The notes under the pieces are model-generated. The model worked only from the letters and a program-made list of their open reading frames with translations, was not told where the DNA came from and made no database searches. 64,000 nt of DNA from JANWYT01 sp034437555 (GTDB taxonomy: Bacteria > Chloroflexota > Anaerolineae > Aggregatilineales > Phototrophicaceae). The stretch covers positions 1-64,000 of the forward strand of contig DAOTTQ010000067.1 of NCBI GenBank assembly GCA_034437555.1. Reading direction: 5' to 3'. A program made the translations under genes and the position numbers. Positions 27,740-36,237 of the stretch are shown one piece after another (positions within the stretch are counted from its first letter, which is position 1; the number at the start of each line of letters is the position of its first letter).

Positions 27740-28765
27740 ATGCGTTTAGGTTTAATGGTCGGATACTCCGGCTCAAAATTAGTAATCCCAATGGACTTGG
27801 TACAAGAAGCAGATAGGCTAGGTTACTATGCGTGTTGGACAAGCGAAGCCTATGGCAGTGATGCTATTACGCCCCTCGCTTGGATTGGCGCACATACAAA
27901 AAATATTAAACTAGGTACTGCTATAATGCAAATACCTGCACGCACCCCCGCGATGACTGCCATGACCGCTATGAGCCTTGATGAACTATCAGGTGGGCGC
28001 ATGTTGTTGGGCTTGGGGCTATCGGGTCCTCAGGTAGTAGAGGGATGGCATGGGGTGGCTTATGGCAAACCCTTAGTAAAAACCCGTGAATATGTGGCTA
28101 TTTTACGTAAAATCTTTGCCCGTGAAGAAGCATTGGTTCACGCAGGCGAGCATTATCACATTCCCTATGAGGGCGACGATGCATCGGGCTTGGGCAAACC
28201 CCTTAAGAGCATTTTACATGGCAGAAAAGACTTGCCCATTTATGTTGCCAGCATTGGGCCCAAAAATGTGGAACTAACAGCCGAAATTTCGGATGGTTGG
28301 TTGCCTATTTTCTTCTCACCAGAGCGTTATACCGAAGCGTTTAAGCAAAATGTGGATGATGGTTTAGCAAAGGCGGGCAAGAGTATTGCTAATTTTGACA
28401 TTGCGCCAACCGTTCATGTTGTACTAGAAGATGACCTAGAGATGGCATACAACCAAGTAAAGCCGATTCTTGCGCTTTACATTGGAGGGATGGGCGCAAA
28501 AGGTAAGAATTTCTATAATGAATTGGCGGTGCGTTATGGCTTTGAAGCCGAAGCTACACATATTCAAGATTTGTACTTAAGTGGGCAAAAGATGGAAGCG
28601 GTTGCCAGTGTGCCTAATGAATTGGTGGATGCGGTGGCATTGGTGGGTTCTAAAGAGCGCATTAAAGACCGTTTGCAATTGTGGCGTGACAGTGAAATTA
28701 CCACGCTTAACATCACCACGTTTGATATGAATGCTGTGCGCGTCATGGCAGAACTCGTGTTGTAG
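27740..28765 (+). CDS. LLM-class (luciferase-like, probably F420-dependent) oxidoreductase
   Basis: 341 residues from ATG 27740, with AGGAGA 8-9 bases upstream; the longer frame from 27623 runs through the promoter. It is a TIM-barrel bacterial-luciferase-family protein. MRLGLMVGYSG begins the first strand, AWIGAHTKNIKLGTAIMQIPARTPAM and LDELSGGRMLLGLGLSGPQVVEGWHG match F420-dependent members, and LPIYVASIGPKNVELTAEISDGWLP is the later flavin/F420 segment. FMN cannot be excluded. The substrate is unknown. Confidence 0.85.
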   Translation: MRLGLMVGYSGSKLVIPMDLVQEADRLGYYACWTSEAYGSDAITPLAWIGAHTKNIKLGTAIMQIPARTPAMTAMTAMSLDELSGGRMLLGLGLSGPQVVEGWHGVAYGKPLVKTREYVAILRKIFAREEALVHAGEHYHIPYEGDDASGLGKPLKSILHGRKDLPIYVASIGPKNVELTAEISDGWLPIFFSPERYTEAFKQNVDDGLAKAGKSIANFDIAPTVHVVLEDDLEMAYNQVKPILALYIGGMGAKGKNFYNELAVRYGFEAEATHIQDLYLSGQKMEAVASVPNELVDAVALVGSKERIKDRLQLWRDSEITTLNITTFDMNAVRVMAELVL

Positions 28766-28797
28766 ATACTTCGCATAGTCATTTATAAATCAGATAA

Positions 28798-28868
28798 TGA
28801 CGAAGGTCACTGCCAACAGTCTAAACGCCAAAAATGGGGTACACGGTGACTTGTAGTGACCTTCGTCA
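28798..28868. promoter_or_regulatory. Pair of palindromic operator-like sites upstream of tatA/B
   Basis: TGACGAAGGTCACT at 28798-28811 is repeated as its exact inverse AGTGACCTTCGTCA at 28855-28868. Each copy is itself a palindrome (TGAC-N4-GTCA), and a partial third site, GGTGAC...GTGACC, overlaps the right copy. Centres are 59 bases apart. No T run follows, so an intrinsic terminator is unlikely. Apart from this, the 189-base gap shows no other clear element. Confidence 0.6.
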
Positions 28869-28954
28869 CGCACAATAGATACAAACTGAACATCAAACAA
28901 TGGGACAACATCGGCTATAATCGTCTTTTAGAACACAGCGAAGGGCGTTAGGCT

Positions 28955-29419
28955 ATGAATATTTTTGGTGTTGGTGGCGCGGAACTCATCCTTATTCTTC
29001 TCATTATGCTGATTGTGGCGGGTCCTAAGCGGATGATTCGCTGGTCTTATGTGCTAGGGCAGTATGTAAGCAAAGCGAGAAATATGTGGGCGCAAGTGGC
29101 AGAGGTGATTCAAAAAGAGTTTCAGGATGCGGGCATGGACGTAGATATCCCCAAAGACCTGCCCACACGCCAAAACATTGGCAAGGTGGTACAGCAAATT
29201 GCCAAGCCGATTATTGACCCCATTGCCAACCCCCTTAATGAAGCCCTTAAAGAGACTAAAAAGGCAACCGAGCTTCCTTCATTGGGTGCATGGAGCAAGC
29301 CTACAGTCCCCACCGCGCCCGCAAGCGATGAAACTGTCACGCTCACAGAAACGCCCGCTTTTGGCACATGGTCAACCCTACAAAATGGCAATACACCCCC
29401 AGAAAAGGCAGAGAGCTAA
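28955..29419 (+). CDS. tatA/B: Sec-independent translocase subunit TatA/TatB
   Basis: 154 residues. A short membrane helix follows MNIFGVGGAELILILLI, with the GP turn (AGPKRM) and an amphipathic helix. The charged tail contains KEFQDAGMDVDIPKD, more like TatB than the short TatA. The C-terminal tail repeats a short unit, LGAWSKPT and FGTWSTLQ. The stop overlaps the tatC start by one base (TAATG), so the two are cotranslated. No second TatA-like gene is seen here; one may exist elsewhere. Confidence 0.85.
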   Translation: MNIFGVGGAELILILLIMLIVAGPKRMIRWSYVLGQYVSKARNMWAQVAEVIQKEFQDAGMDVDIPKDLPTRQNIGKVVQQIAKPIIDPIANPLNEALKETKKATELPSLGAWSKPTVPTAPASDETVTLTETPAFGTWSTLQNGNTPPEKAES

Positions 29420-30186
29420 TGCAAACTCCTCAGGACAGCCCAGAACTGCGTATGAGTTTACTAGAACATCTTGATGAGCTACGGGTGCGTTTTACGAAGG
29501 CATTTATCGCATTGATTATCGGTACGGTGATTGGGGTCATTATTGCGGGGTCGGTGTTTGAGTTTTTGCTTGTGCCGTATTGTGCGATAGACCCTACAGA
29601 TGATTGTCGTTTGCAAACGCTGGGTCCTACGGAAGGGGTAGTGTCTTATTTTAGAGTGTCACTTACGCTGGGGGCGATGATTGCCATTCCTGTCATTACA
29701 TACCAACTGATTATGTTTATTGTGCCGGGCTTAACGAAGCGCGAGAGACGGTTTATTTTGCTGTCATTGCCTGCCATTACACTCTTATTCATTGTGGGCG
29801 TGGCATTTGCGTGGTACTTACTCATGCCCCCTGCATTGGGCTTTCTGCAAGAGTTTCAGCCCACGCTCTTTAAGCCACAATGGACAGCGGACTTATATTT
29901 GAGTTTTATCACGGCGTTGGTGTTCTGGATGGGTGTAGCGTTTGAAACGCCGCTTGTTTTCTTTGTCATGTCACTTTTGGGCTTTGTGAGGGCGAAAACG
30001 CTGGTCAAGAACTGGCGCGTTGCAATTGTAGGCGCAAGTGTTGCAGCGGCGTTCATTACGCCCACCGTTGACCCTGTGAATATGTTCTTGGTGATGGCAC
30101 CCCTGCTGGCACTTTACGTCATCAGCATCTTCTTGGTGGCAATTGGTCAACGCATTAACCTTGCAGGGCAAGCACCCCCGCAATAA
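29419..30186 (+). CDS. tatC: Sec-independent translocase protein TatC
   Basis: 255 residues with six hydrophobic segments. The cytoplasmic N-terminal LLEHLDELRVRF is the TatC signature that helps bind twin-arginine signals, and FVVPGL-type IVPGLTKRERR follows helix 2. The start is the ATG overlapping the tatA/B stop at 29419. Likely cargo encoded in this window: the RR proteins at 59522, 60793 and 62398. Its 3' end overlaps the convergent nagA gene by 32 bases. Confidence 0.95.
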   Translation: MQTPQDSPELRMSLLEHLDELRVRFTKAFIALIIGTVIGVIIAGSVFEFLLVPYCAIDPTDDCRLQTLGPTEGVVSYFRVSLTLGAMIAIPVITYQLIMFIVPGLTKRERRFILLSLPAITLLFIVGVAFAWYLLMPPALGFLQEFQPTLFKPQWTADLYLSFITALVFWMGVAFETPLVFFVMSLLGFVRAKTLVKNWRVAIVGASVAAAFITPTVDPVNMFLVMAPLLALYVISIFLVAIGQRINLAGQAPPQ

Positions 30187-31312
30187 TGGTTTGCACTACG
30201 TGCAAATCGGGGCTTAGTAGCACAAGGTCGGCATCCTTGCCTTGTGCGATGCTTCCCTTGGTGTCACTAACGCCAATGGCTTGGGCAGGGGTAAGGCTAG
30301 TTACTTGCCAAATTGCCTCAAACGGCTTGCCTGTGGCTTGCACAAAGTTTCGTACACAGGCATCAAACGTAGCGACACTGCCCGCAAGCGTACCATCGGA
30401 TAGGGTGGCTTTGCCGTTCTTTACCCCTACATGGTGTTCACCTAGCAAATACTCCCCATCAGGCATCCCACAAGCACGCATGGCATCGGTGATGAGCAAT
30501 AAACCCGTTACCCCCTTTGCCTTAAAGAGCGTGTTCATTGCGCCTTCATGCACATGCACCCCATCCGCAATGAGTTCACAGCGTACGCGGTCATCCCCCA
30601 TCACTGCCCCCACTACGCCGGGTTCGCGGTGTTGCAAGCCTGTCATGGCATTAAACGTATGCGTGCTATGGGTAATCCCCATCTCGATGGCACTTTTGGC
30701 TTGCTCATAGGTGGCGTTGGTGTGCGCGATGCTGACGGTAATCCCCCGTGAAACACATTCCTTGATAAGCCACTGATTCTCTTCAAATTCGGGCGCAAGA
30801 GATAACAGGCGAATGATGCCCGTTTCTAAAAATTCGAGGGCTTCGTCACGCTCTGCAATGCGAATGTATTCGGGGTGTTGTGCGCCACACTTTGCCACAT
30901 TCAAATAAGGACCCTCTAGGTGAACGCCTAAAACACGGGCTTCATAGGGTGCTTGATAGGGCAAGTAGCTCTTAACGGCATTGAGAACACTTAGCAATTG
31001 GGCATGACTTGCACTAAGCGTAGTGGGCAAATAGCTGGTTACCCCATGTTTGGCATAAAACGCGCTCATGGTGGCAAGGGCTTCGGGTGTTGCATCCATA
31101 GCTTCGGCGTTCATTGCCCCATGCACATGCACATCAATGAAGCCTGCCGCCAGCGTATCGCCCATGGCATCCAATACACGCGCTGTTTCAAAGAGGGGAG
31201 GTGTTCCCTCGTCAAATGCTCTAATAACGCCATCCTCACACAACAACCATCCATGAGGGATGATAAGTGTTTCTGTGATGATGCGAGCGTTGGTAATGAG
31301 GAGTTGCATCAT
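30155..31312 (-). CDS. nagA: N-acetylglucosamine-6-phosphate deacetylase NagA
   Basis: An amidohydrolase-fold enzyme of 385 residues. Metal and catalytic motifs are visible: GFIDVHVHGA near residue 60, HLEGPYLN, ISIAHTNA-type VSIAHTNATYEQ, STHTFNAMTGLQHREPG, LIADGVHVH and the catalytic Asp in LLITDAMRA. It removes acetyl from GlcNAc-6-P. It follows the NagK-like gene by 12 bases, so the pair phosphorylates and then deacetylates salvaged GlcNAc. GlmS or NagB is not in this window. Confidence 0.95.
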   Translation of the reverse strand: MMQLLITNARIITETLIIPHGWLLCEDGVIRAFDEGTPPLFETARVLDAMGDTLAAGFIDVHVHGAMNAEAMDATPEALATMSAFYAKHGVTSYLPTTLSASHAQLLSVLNAVKSYLPYQAPYEARVLGVHLEGPYLNVAKCGAQHPEYIRIAERDEALEFLETGIIRLLSLAPEFEENQWLIKECVSRGITVSIAHTNATYEQAKSAIEMGITHSTHTFNAMTGLQHREPGVVGAVMGDDRVRCELIADGVHVHEGAMNTLFKAKGVTGLLLITDAMRACGMPDGEYLLGEHHVGVKNGKATLSDGTLAGSVATFDACVRNFVQATGKPFEAIWQVTSLTPAQAIGVSDTKGSIAQGKDADLVLLSPDLHVVQTIIAGVLALQG

Positions 31313-31324
31313 GGATGATAGCCT

Positions 31325-32242
31325 TTAGTGTGTGCTTTCGTAGGTGAGTTTTGCTAAAAGGGATGCGCCAATAAGAGGGGTGTGCTGTGCCTTTGGCAAT
31401 TCATTTAATCCTAAACGCGAACATAATGCTAGCGCGAGGGGGGTCGGGTGTTCTAATAATCCCCCTGCAAACGCAATTTTTGCGCTTGCCATGTTTAGGC
31501 GTTGCATGACGGTATTTGCTAATTGTGCCAAATCTTGCGCCCCTTGTGACACAATGTTGAGCGCATCAGTATCGCCTGCTTGTGCGACTTCCAACACAAC
31601 ACTGGCTAATTTAGCAATTTCACTGGTGTTTGGCGTGTGGTCGGCATAAAGCCACGCCAATAAGTCGAGGGGGTCATTAAACTTTAGGGTTTCTTTGACA
31701 CGGTTATATAGGGCTTGTGGTGCATTCGGTAAGCCATCCGCCACCTGTGAGAAGGCGCGTAGGGCTTGCATCCCTAGCCAATAACCACTTCCTTCATCGC
31801 CCATTAGGTAGCCCCATCCGCCCACTTCGCAGGTTTCACCGTTTGCGTTTACCCCAAAAACGATGCTTCCTGTACCGGCAAGGATAAGCACGCCTTCACG
31901 CGCTCCATTTGCACCCACTAAAGCAATTTCGTTATCGCTGGCAGGCGTAACAAGTGTGTTAGGGAGAACGGCTTGTGCTGTCTCACGCATCCATGTTTGC
32001 CCATGTTCTCCGCGTGCGCCAGCAATCCCTAGTCCTACCGCCGTAATGGGGACGTTGGCTAGTGTGCTTGCCTCACGGATGCCATTTTGGATGTATTGGC
32101 GGGCGTTGTCATAGCCAATGACGTTAGGATTAACCCGCTGTGGGCTTTGCCATTGGGCGAGGGGAGCGAGCGCATCATCAACCACGACCACGCGCACATT
32201 GCTACCGCCACCATCCACACCCATATAATAGTTAGGCATCAT
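31325..32242 (-). CDS. nagK: N-acetylglucosamine kinase-like protein (BadF/BadG/BcrA/BcrD ATPase family)
   Basis: About 305 residues from the ATG at 32242, with AAGGAG 6 bases upstream (a second ATG follows directly). The upstream in-frame ATG at 32296 has no ribosome site. The actin-like ATPase phosphate loop is YYMGVDGGGSNVRVVV. The second is ILAGTGSIVFGVN, followed by GGWGYLMGDEGSGYWLG, which is typical of eukaryote-type GlcNAc kinases and MurNAc/GlcNAc kinases of this family. The adjacent nagA supports GlcNAc as substrate. Confidence 0.85.
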   Translation of the reverse strand: MMPNYYMGVDGGGSNVRVVVVDDALAPLAQWQSPQRVNPNVIGYDNARQYIQNGIREASTLANVPITAVGLGIAGARGEHGQTWMRETAQAVLPNTLVTPASDNEIALVGANGAREGVLILAGTGSIVFGVNANGETCEVGGWGYLMGDEGSGYWLGMQALRAFSQVADGLPNAPQALYNRVKETLKFNDPLDLLAWLYADHTPNTSEIAKLASVVLEVAQAGDTDALNIVSQGAQDLAQLANTVMQRLNMASAKIAFAGGLLEHPTPLALALCSRLGLNELPKAQHTPLIGASLLAKLTYESTH

Positions 32243-32405
32243 AACAAACTCCTTTTTGAACGCCCATACTGTAGCAAAAGAGGGGACAATGTGCAAGTTT
32301 TATGCAGTTTAGTGAATTATGACACTTTTCTTACATGCGAGGGCTTACAATCCGCCTGTTAGATACAACAACTCATCATATTATACGTACTGCTAGGGGT
32401 AAGAA

Positions 32406-34295
32406 ATGCAGTCATCTTCAACACTTCCACAAAAGAGTAATAAGCCTAGTCCACTTCGTCGGGCGATTGGCTATTTGGGCAATCACTCTCGCGCTGTATT
32501 TTTTGCTTTGGGCGCATTATTGGTGGCAACGTTAGCACAACTCGCTGTGCCACAATTGATTCAAGACATGATTAACAGCATTGCTAACCAAGATGTATTT
32601 GTTTCGCAAGCCATCCTCGATATTGAACCCGAAATTGCGCGCAATGCTGCGGCGGCTTTGGCGGGCAAAACACCCGAACAACTTAATTTAACCTTGGTGA
32701 TTGCAGGGCAATTGTTGGTCAATTCGGCGGTTGTTATTGTGGGATTTGCCATTATGCGTGGTATGTTTGCGTTTGTACAAACGTACATGGCAGAATTGAC
32801 ATCACAGGGCATTGCATTTGATTTTAGAAACGCCATCTTTGCTAAGTTAAGCCGTTTGTCGTTTAGCTATTATGACCGCAACCAAACAGGGCAGTTGATG
32901 ATACGCGCCACTAGTGACGTTGAAAACGTGCGCTTGTTTATTGCGCAAGGGCTTTTGGCAACTGTACAGGCGTTTTTGCTTTTGACTGTTACTTTAGGGA
33001 TATTGTTTGCTACTAATTGGCAATTAACGCTGGTCGTGATTCCCATCTTACCGCTTTCAATGGTGATTTTTGGTATTTTTGGGGCAATCTCACAACCGCT
33101 CTTTGCAGAAGTGCAACGGCGCATTTCTAGCCTGAACACGGTTTTACAAGAAAACGTAGCAGGCATAAAGGTCGTTAAAGCATTTGTGCGTGAGCGCGAT
33201 GAACAACGCCGTTTTGCGAAAGCCACAGATGCCACATATGAACAGTATTTGCGCGTTGGGCGCATTTTCTCGTTTTTGTTCCCTATCATCTTCCTGATTG
33301 CACAGGTGGGGCAGATTGCTATTTTGTACTTTGCATCACCGTTGCTCATTGATGGCAGTCTTTCTCTAGGTGAGTATCAAAAGTTCACGTTGTACTTGGC
33401 GTACTTGTTTATTCCTATTGGGCAATTGGGCTTTATTGTGTCCTTGATGTCCCAAGCCAGCGCATCAGCAGAACGTATCTTTGAAATTTTGGATGCCGAG
33501 AGCGACGTGGTGGTAAAGCCTAATGCCAAAGAACTCACACAAATTCAGGGCGATGTGACCTTTGACAACGTGACGTTCCGTTACTTTAATTCATCGGATG
33601 CGGTGCTTAAGAATGTGTCGTTTACCGTAAAGTCGGGGCAAACAGTAGCACTCTTGGGGTCTACAGGGTCGGGTAAAACAACCATCATTAACCTAATTCC
33701 ACGCTTCTATGACATTAGCGAGGGCGCAATCTTGATTGATGGAATAGACATTCGCGATGTGACGTTGGATAGCCTGCGCTCACAAATTGGCATCGTGCTA
33801 CAAGAAACGAACCTATTTAGTGGCACAATCCGCGATAACATTGCGTTTGGGCGTAGTGATGCTATTGATGAAGAAGTCATCGAAGCGGCAAAAGCCTCTG
33901 CTGCCCATGAGTTTATTATGACATTTCCCGACGGCTACGAAACCCCTGTAGGGGAACGCGGTAGCACGTTATCGGGCGGGCAAAAGCAACGTATTGCCAT
34001 TGCACGCGCTCTTTTGCTAAAGCCCCGTATCCTTATTTTGGATGACAGCACCAGTGCCGTAGACTTTACGACAGAAAGCAAAATTCAGGCAGCACTGGAT
34101 ACATTGATGCAAGGGCGCACAAGCTTTGTGATTGCCCAACGCATTTCAACGGTGCGTAACGCGGATATTATCCTTGTACTAGATGAGGGCGAAGTAGTAG
34201 CGATAGGGCAACATACCGAATTGATGGAACAAAGCCCCATCTATGCCGAAATTTACAGTTCACAATTGCTAGAAGATGCCACGCCCACCGCGTAG
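32406..34295 (+). CDS. ABC exporter half-transporter, degenerate-site subunit
   Basis: 629 residues: a six-helix membrane domain (about 20-330), then the nucleotide-binding domain. The Walker A is LLGSTGSGKTT and the signature is a canonical LSGGQKQR. The Walker B ends in ILILDDSTSAVD, with Asp in place of the catalytic Glu, and the switch His is Gln (VIAQRIST). These substitutions mark the non-hydrolysing site of heterodimeric exporters such as TM287/288 or BmrCD. The partner gene lies 25 bases downstream. An unusual extracytoplasmic insert follows helix 1. The exported substrate is unknown (lipid or drug-like). Confidence 0.9.
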   Translation: MQSSSTLPQKSNKPSPLRRAIGYLGNHSRAVFFALGALLVATLAQLAVPQLIQDMINSIANQDVFVSQAILDIEPEIARNAAAALAGKTPEQLNLTLVIAGQLLVNSAVVIVGFAIMRGMFAFVQTYMAELTSQGIAFDFRNAIFAKLSRLSFSYYDRNQTGQLMIRATSDVENVRLFIAQGLLATVQAFLLLTVTLGILFATNWQLTLVVIPILPLSMVIFGIFGAISQPLFAEVQRRISSLNTVLQENVAGIKVVKAFVRERDEQRRFAKATDATYEQYLRVGRIFSFLFPIIFLIAQVGQIAILYFASPLLIDGSLSLGEYQKFTLYLAYLFIPIGQLGFIVSLMSQASASAERIFEILDAESDVVVKPNAKELTQIQGDVTFDNVTFRYFNSSDAVLKNVSFTVKSGQTVALLGSTGSGKTTIINLIPRFYDISEGAILIDGIDIRDVTLDSLRSQIGIVLQETNLFSGTIRDNIAFGRSDAIDEEVIEAAKASAAHEFIMTFPDGYETPVGERGSTLSGGQKQRIAIARALLLKPRILILDDSTSAVDFTTESKIQAALDTLMQGRTSFVIAQRISTVRNADIILVLDEGEVVAIGQHTELMEQSPIYAEIYSSQLLEDATPTA

Positions 34296-34320
34296 GCAAC
34301 ACAAAAGGGAGAATTGAACT

Positions 34321-36237
34321 ATGTTTATGGATGGTGGACGGCGTATTCTTGACCAAGAAACGGCAAAACCAAAGCGTGTTTCGGTAACGCTTGGGCGTTT
34401 TTGGGCATATTTTGAGAAGTATTGGGCGGGGCTAGTTTTGTGTGGTGTGTTTATTTTGGTATCAACGTGGGCAAGTCTTACGATACCCGAACTGACCAGC
34501 CAAGCCATAGACTGCTATATTTTACCCACCGCCACAGGGGGCTGTACCTTTACAGAACTTAAAGATGGTTATGTCAATGGCGATGAAAGCCTGTTTGTAG
34601 AGCGTGTTGCAGGTGTGGGCGTTATTTCTTTAATGTCGTTGGGCTTGCTGGTGTTAAGCTCTGCAACCGTAGGGGTGGCGTTCTATAGTATGCGCTGGAG
34701 TGGGCAAAACGCCATCCGTGACATTCAACGCGACCTCTTTCAAAAAATTCACGCGCTCTCGCTTTCGTTCTACTCTAAAAACGAAGCAGGGCAGGTGATG
34801 AGCCGTGTGACGAATGACATTGATACTATTCAGCAAAGCATTAACTTTGCGTTGCTACAGGTGCTAACAGGCGTGGTCTCGGTAACGTGGACAATTATTC
34901 GCATGTTGCAAGTTAATTTGCCTTATGCGCTCTTAAGCCTCGCCATCTTGCCCGTGATGCTGTTTACAACAATCTATTTTAGCAACCAAGCGCGTAAGGC
35001 GTTTCGGCGTGCAAGGCAAGAAATCGGTAGCGTAAACTCTGAATTGCAAGAAGGCATCTCTGGCGCAAGAGAAGTGCAAGCGTTTAACCGTGAAGAAGAG
35101 ACCATTGCAGCTTTTGAACGCTCTAATGATGCGAATCGTATGGCAAACGTGCGAGCTGCTCTCTTTACGAGCGCACTTACGCCTGTGCTAGAAGCGTTGG
35201 GCTATGTGAGTTTGGCGATTGTGGTAGTAGTGGGCGGTTTGGCTGCGCTGGGACAATTCCCATTAGTGCCAGCTGAAAGCATCACACTAGGGATGGTTTT
35301 TGCGTTTTTGCAATACTCGCAACGTGCTAACCAACCGATTCAACAAATCGCGCTACTGTGGACAAACGTTCAAAGTGGTATTGCTGGCGGTGAACGCATC
35401 TTTAATCTCATTGATGAGCATATTGATGTTGCCAATGCCGCCCAAGCCAAGACCATGCCCAAAATTCAGGGAGATGTGTCCTTTGAAAATGTGAGCGCAG
35501 AATACGAAAAGGGCGAGCCTGTTCTAAAGAACGTCAGCTTTAACGTTAAGCAGGGGCAAATGGTGGCGTTTGTGGGACCGACAGGTGCAGGCAAAACCAC
35601 CATCATTAACTTGCTTCCTCGCTTTTATGATGCCACCACAGGCGCGGTTAAAATTGATGGCATGGATGTTCGGGATGTGACAACAGATAGCTTGCGCTCA
35701 CAAATTGGCATTGTGCTACAAGACACCTACTTGTTTAGCACCACCGTGATGGACAATATTCGCTATGGGCGCATGGAAGCCAGCGATGAAGAAGTCATTG
35801 AAGCTGCCAAGCGCGTGGCTGCCCACGACTTTATTACACGCTTGCCCGAAGGCTATGAAACGGTGCTTGGTGAGCGTGGTTCTGGGCTATCGCAGGGTCA
35901 ACGCCAGCTGATTGCCATCGCGCGTGTGGCACTAATGAACCCCAACTTGCTCATTTTGGATGAGGCAACATCAAGCGTGGACACACGCACAGAGCGCGTC
36001 ATTCAATCGGCGTTTGATAGCTTACTGCAAGGGCGCACGAGCTTTGTTATTGCTCACCGTTTGTCTACCATTCGCAACGCCGACCAGATTTTTATGCTAA
36101 AAGCAGGCGAAATTGTGGAAAATGGCACACACAAGGAACTGTTAGAAAAGCGCGGGGAATACTATAATCTCTACATGAGCCAATTCCAAGCGACAGAAGA
36201 AGACAACCTTGCAGGACAAACTTCAGCACTTACATAA
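34321..36237 (+). CDS. ABC exporter half-transporter, catalytic-site subunit
   Basis: 638 residues with the same architecture as the preceding gene. The Walker A is VGPTGAGKTT, and the Walker B LLILDEATSSVD keeps the catalytic Glu. The switch His is intact (VIAHRLST), but the signature is LSQGQ rather than LSGGQ. Its own ATP site would pair with the partner's good LSGGQ, while the partner's degenerate site pairs with this variant LSQGQ. That complementarity argues strongly for a heterodimer. A periplasmic-side insert near residues 60-95 contains two Cys. The next gene begins inside its 3' end. Confidence 0.92.
   Translation: MFMDGGRRILDQETAKPKRVSVTLGRFWAYFEKYWAGLVLCGVFILVSTWASLTIPELTSQAIDCYILPTATGGCTFTELKDGYVNGDESLFVERVAGVGVISLMSLGLLVLSSATVGVAFYSMRWSGQNAIRDIQRDLFQKIHALSLSFYSKNEAGQVMSRVTNDIDTIQQSINFALLQVLTGVVSVTWTIIRMLQVNLPYALLSLAILPVMLFTTIYFSNQARKAFRRARQEIGSVNSELQEGISGAREVQAFNREEETIAAFERSNDANRMANVRAALFTSALTPVLEALGYVSLAIVVVVGGLAALGQFPLVPAESITLGMVFAFLQYSQRANQPIQQIALLWTNVQSGIAGGERIFNLIDEHIDVANAAQAKTMPKIQGDVSFENVSAEYEKGEPVLKNVSFNVKQGQMVAFVGPTGAGKTTIINLLPRFYDATTGAVKIDGMDVRDVTTDSLRSQIGIVLQDTYLFSTTVMDNIRYGRMEASDEEVIEAAKRVAAHDFITRLPEGYETVLGERGSGLSQGQRQLIAIARVALMNPNLLILDEATSSVDTRTERVIQSAFDSLLQGRTSFVIAHRLSTIRNADQIFMLKAGEIVENGTHKELLEKRGEYYNLYMSQFQATEEDNLAGQTSALT

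Noticed and set aside
29368..29418. Upstream start for TatC inside the tatA/B gene
   Set aside because: The ATG overlapping the tatA/B stop gives the normal TatC N-terminus and tight coupling.
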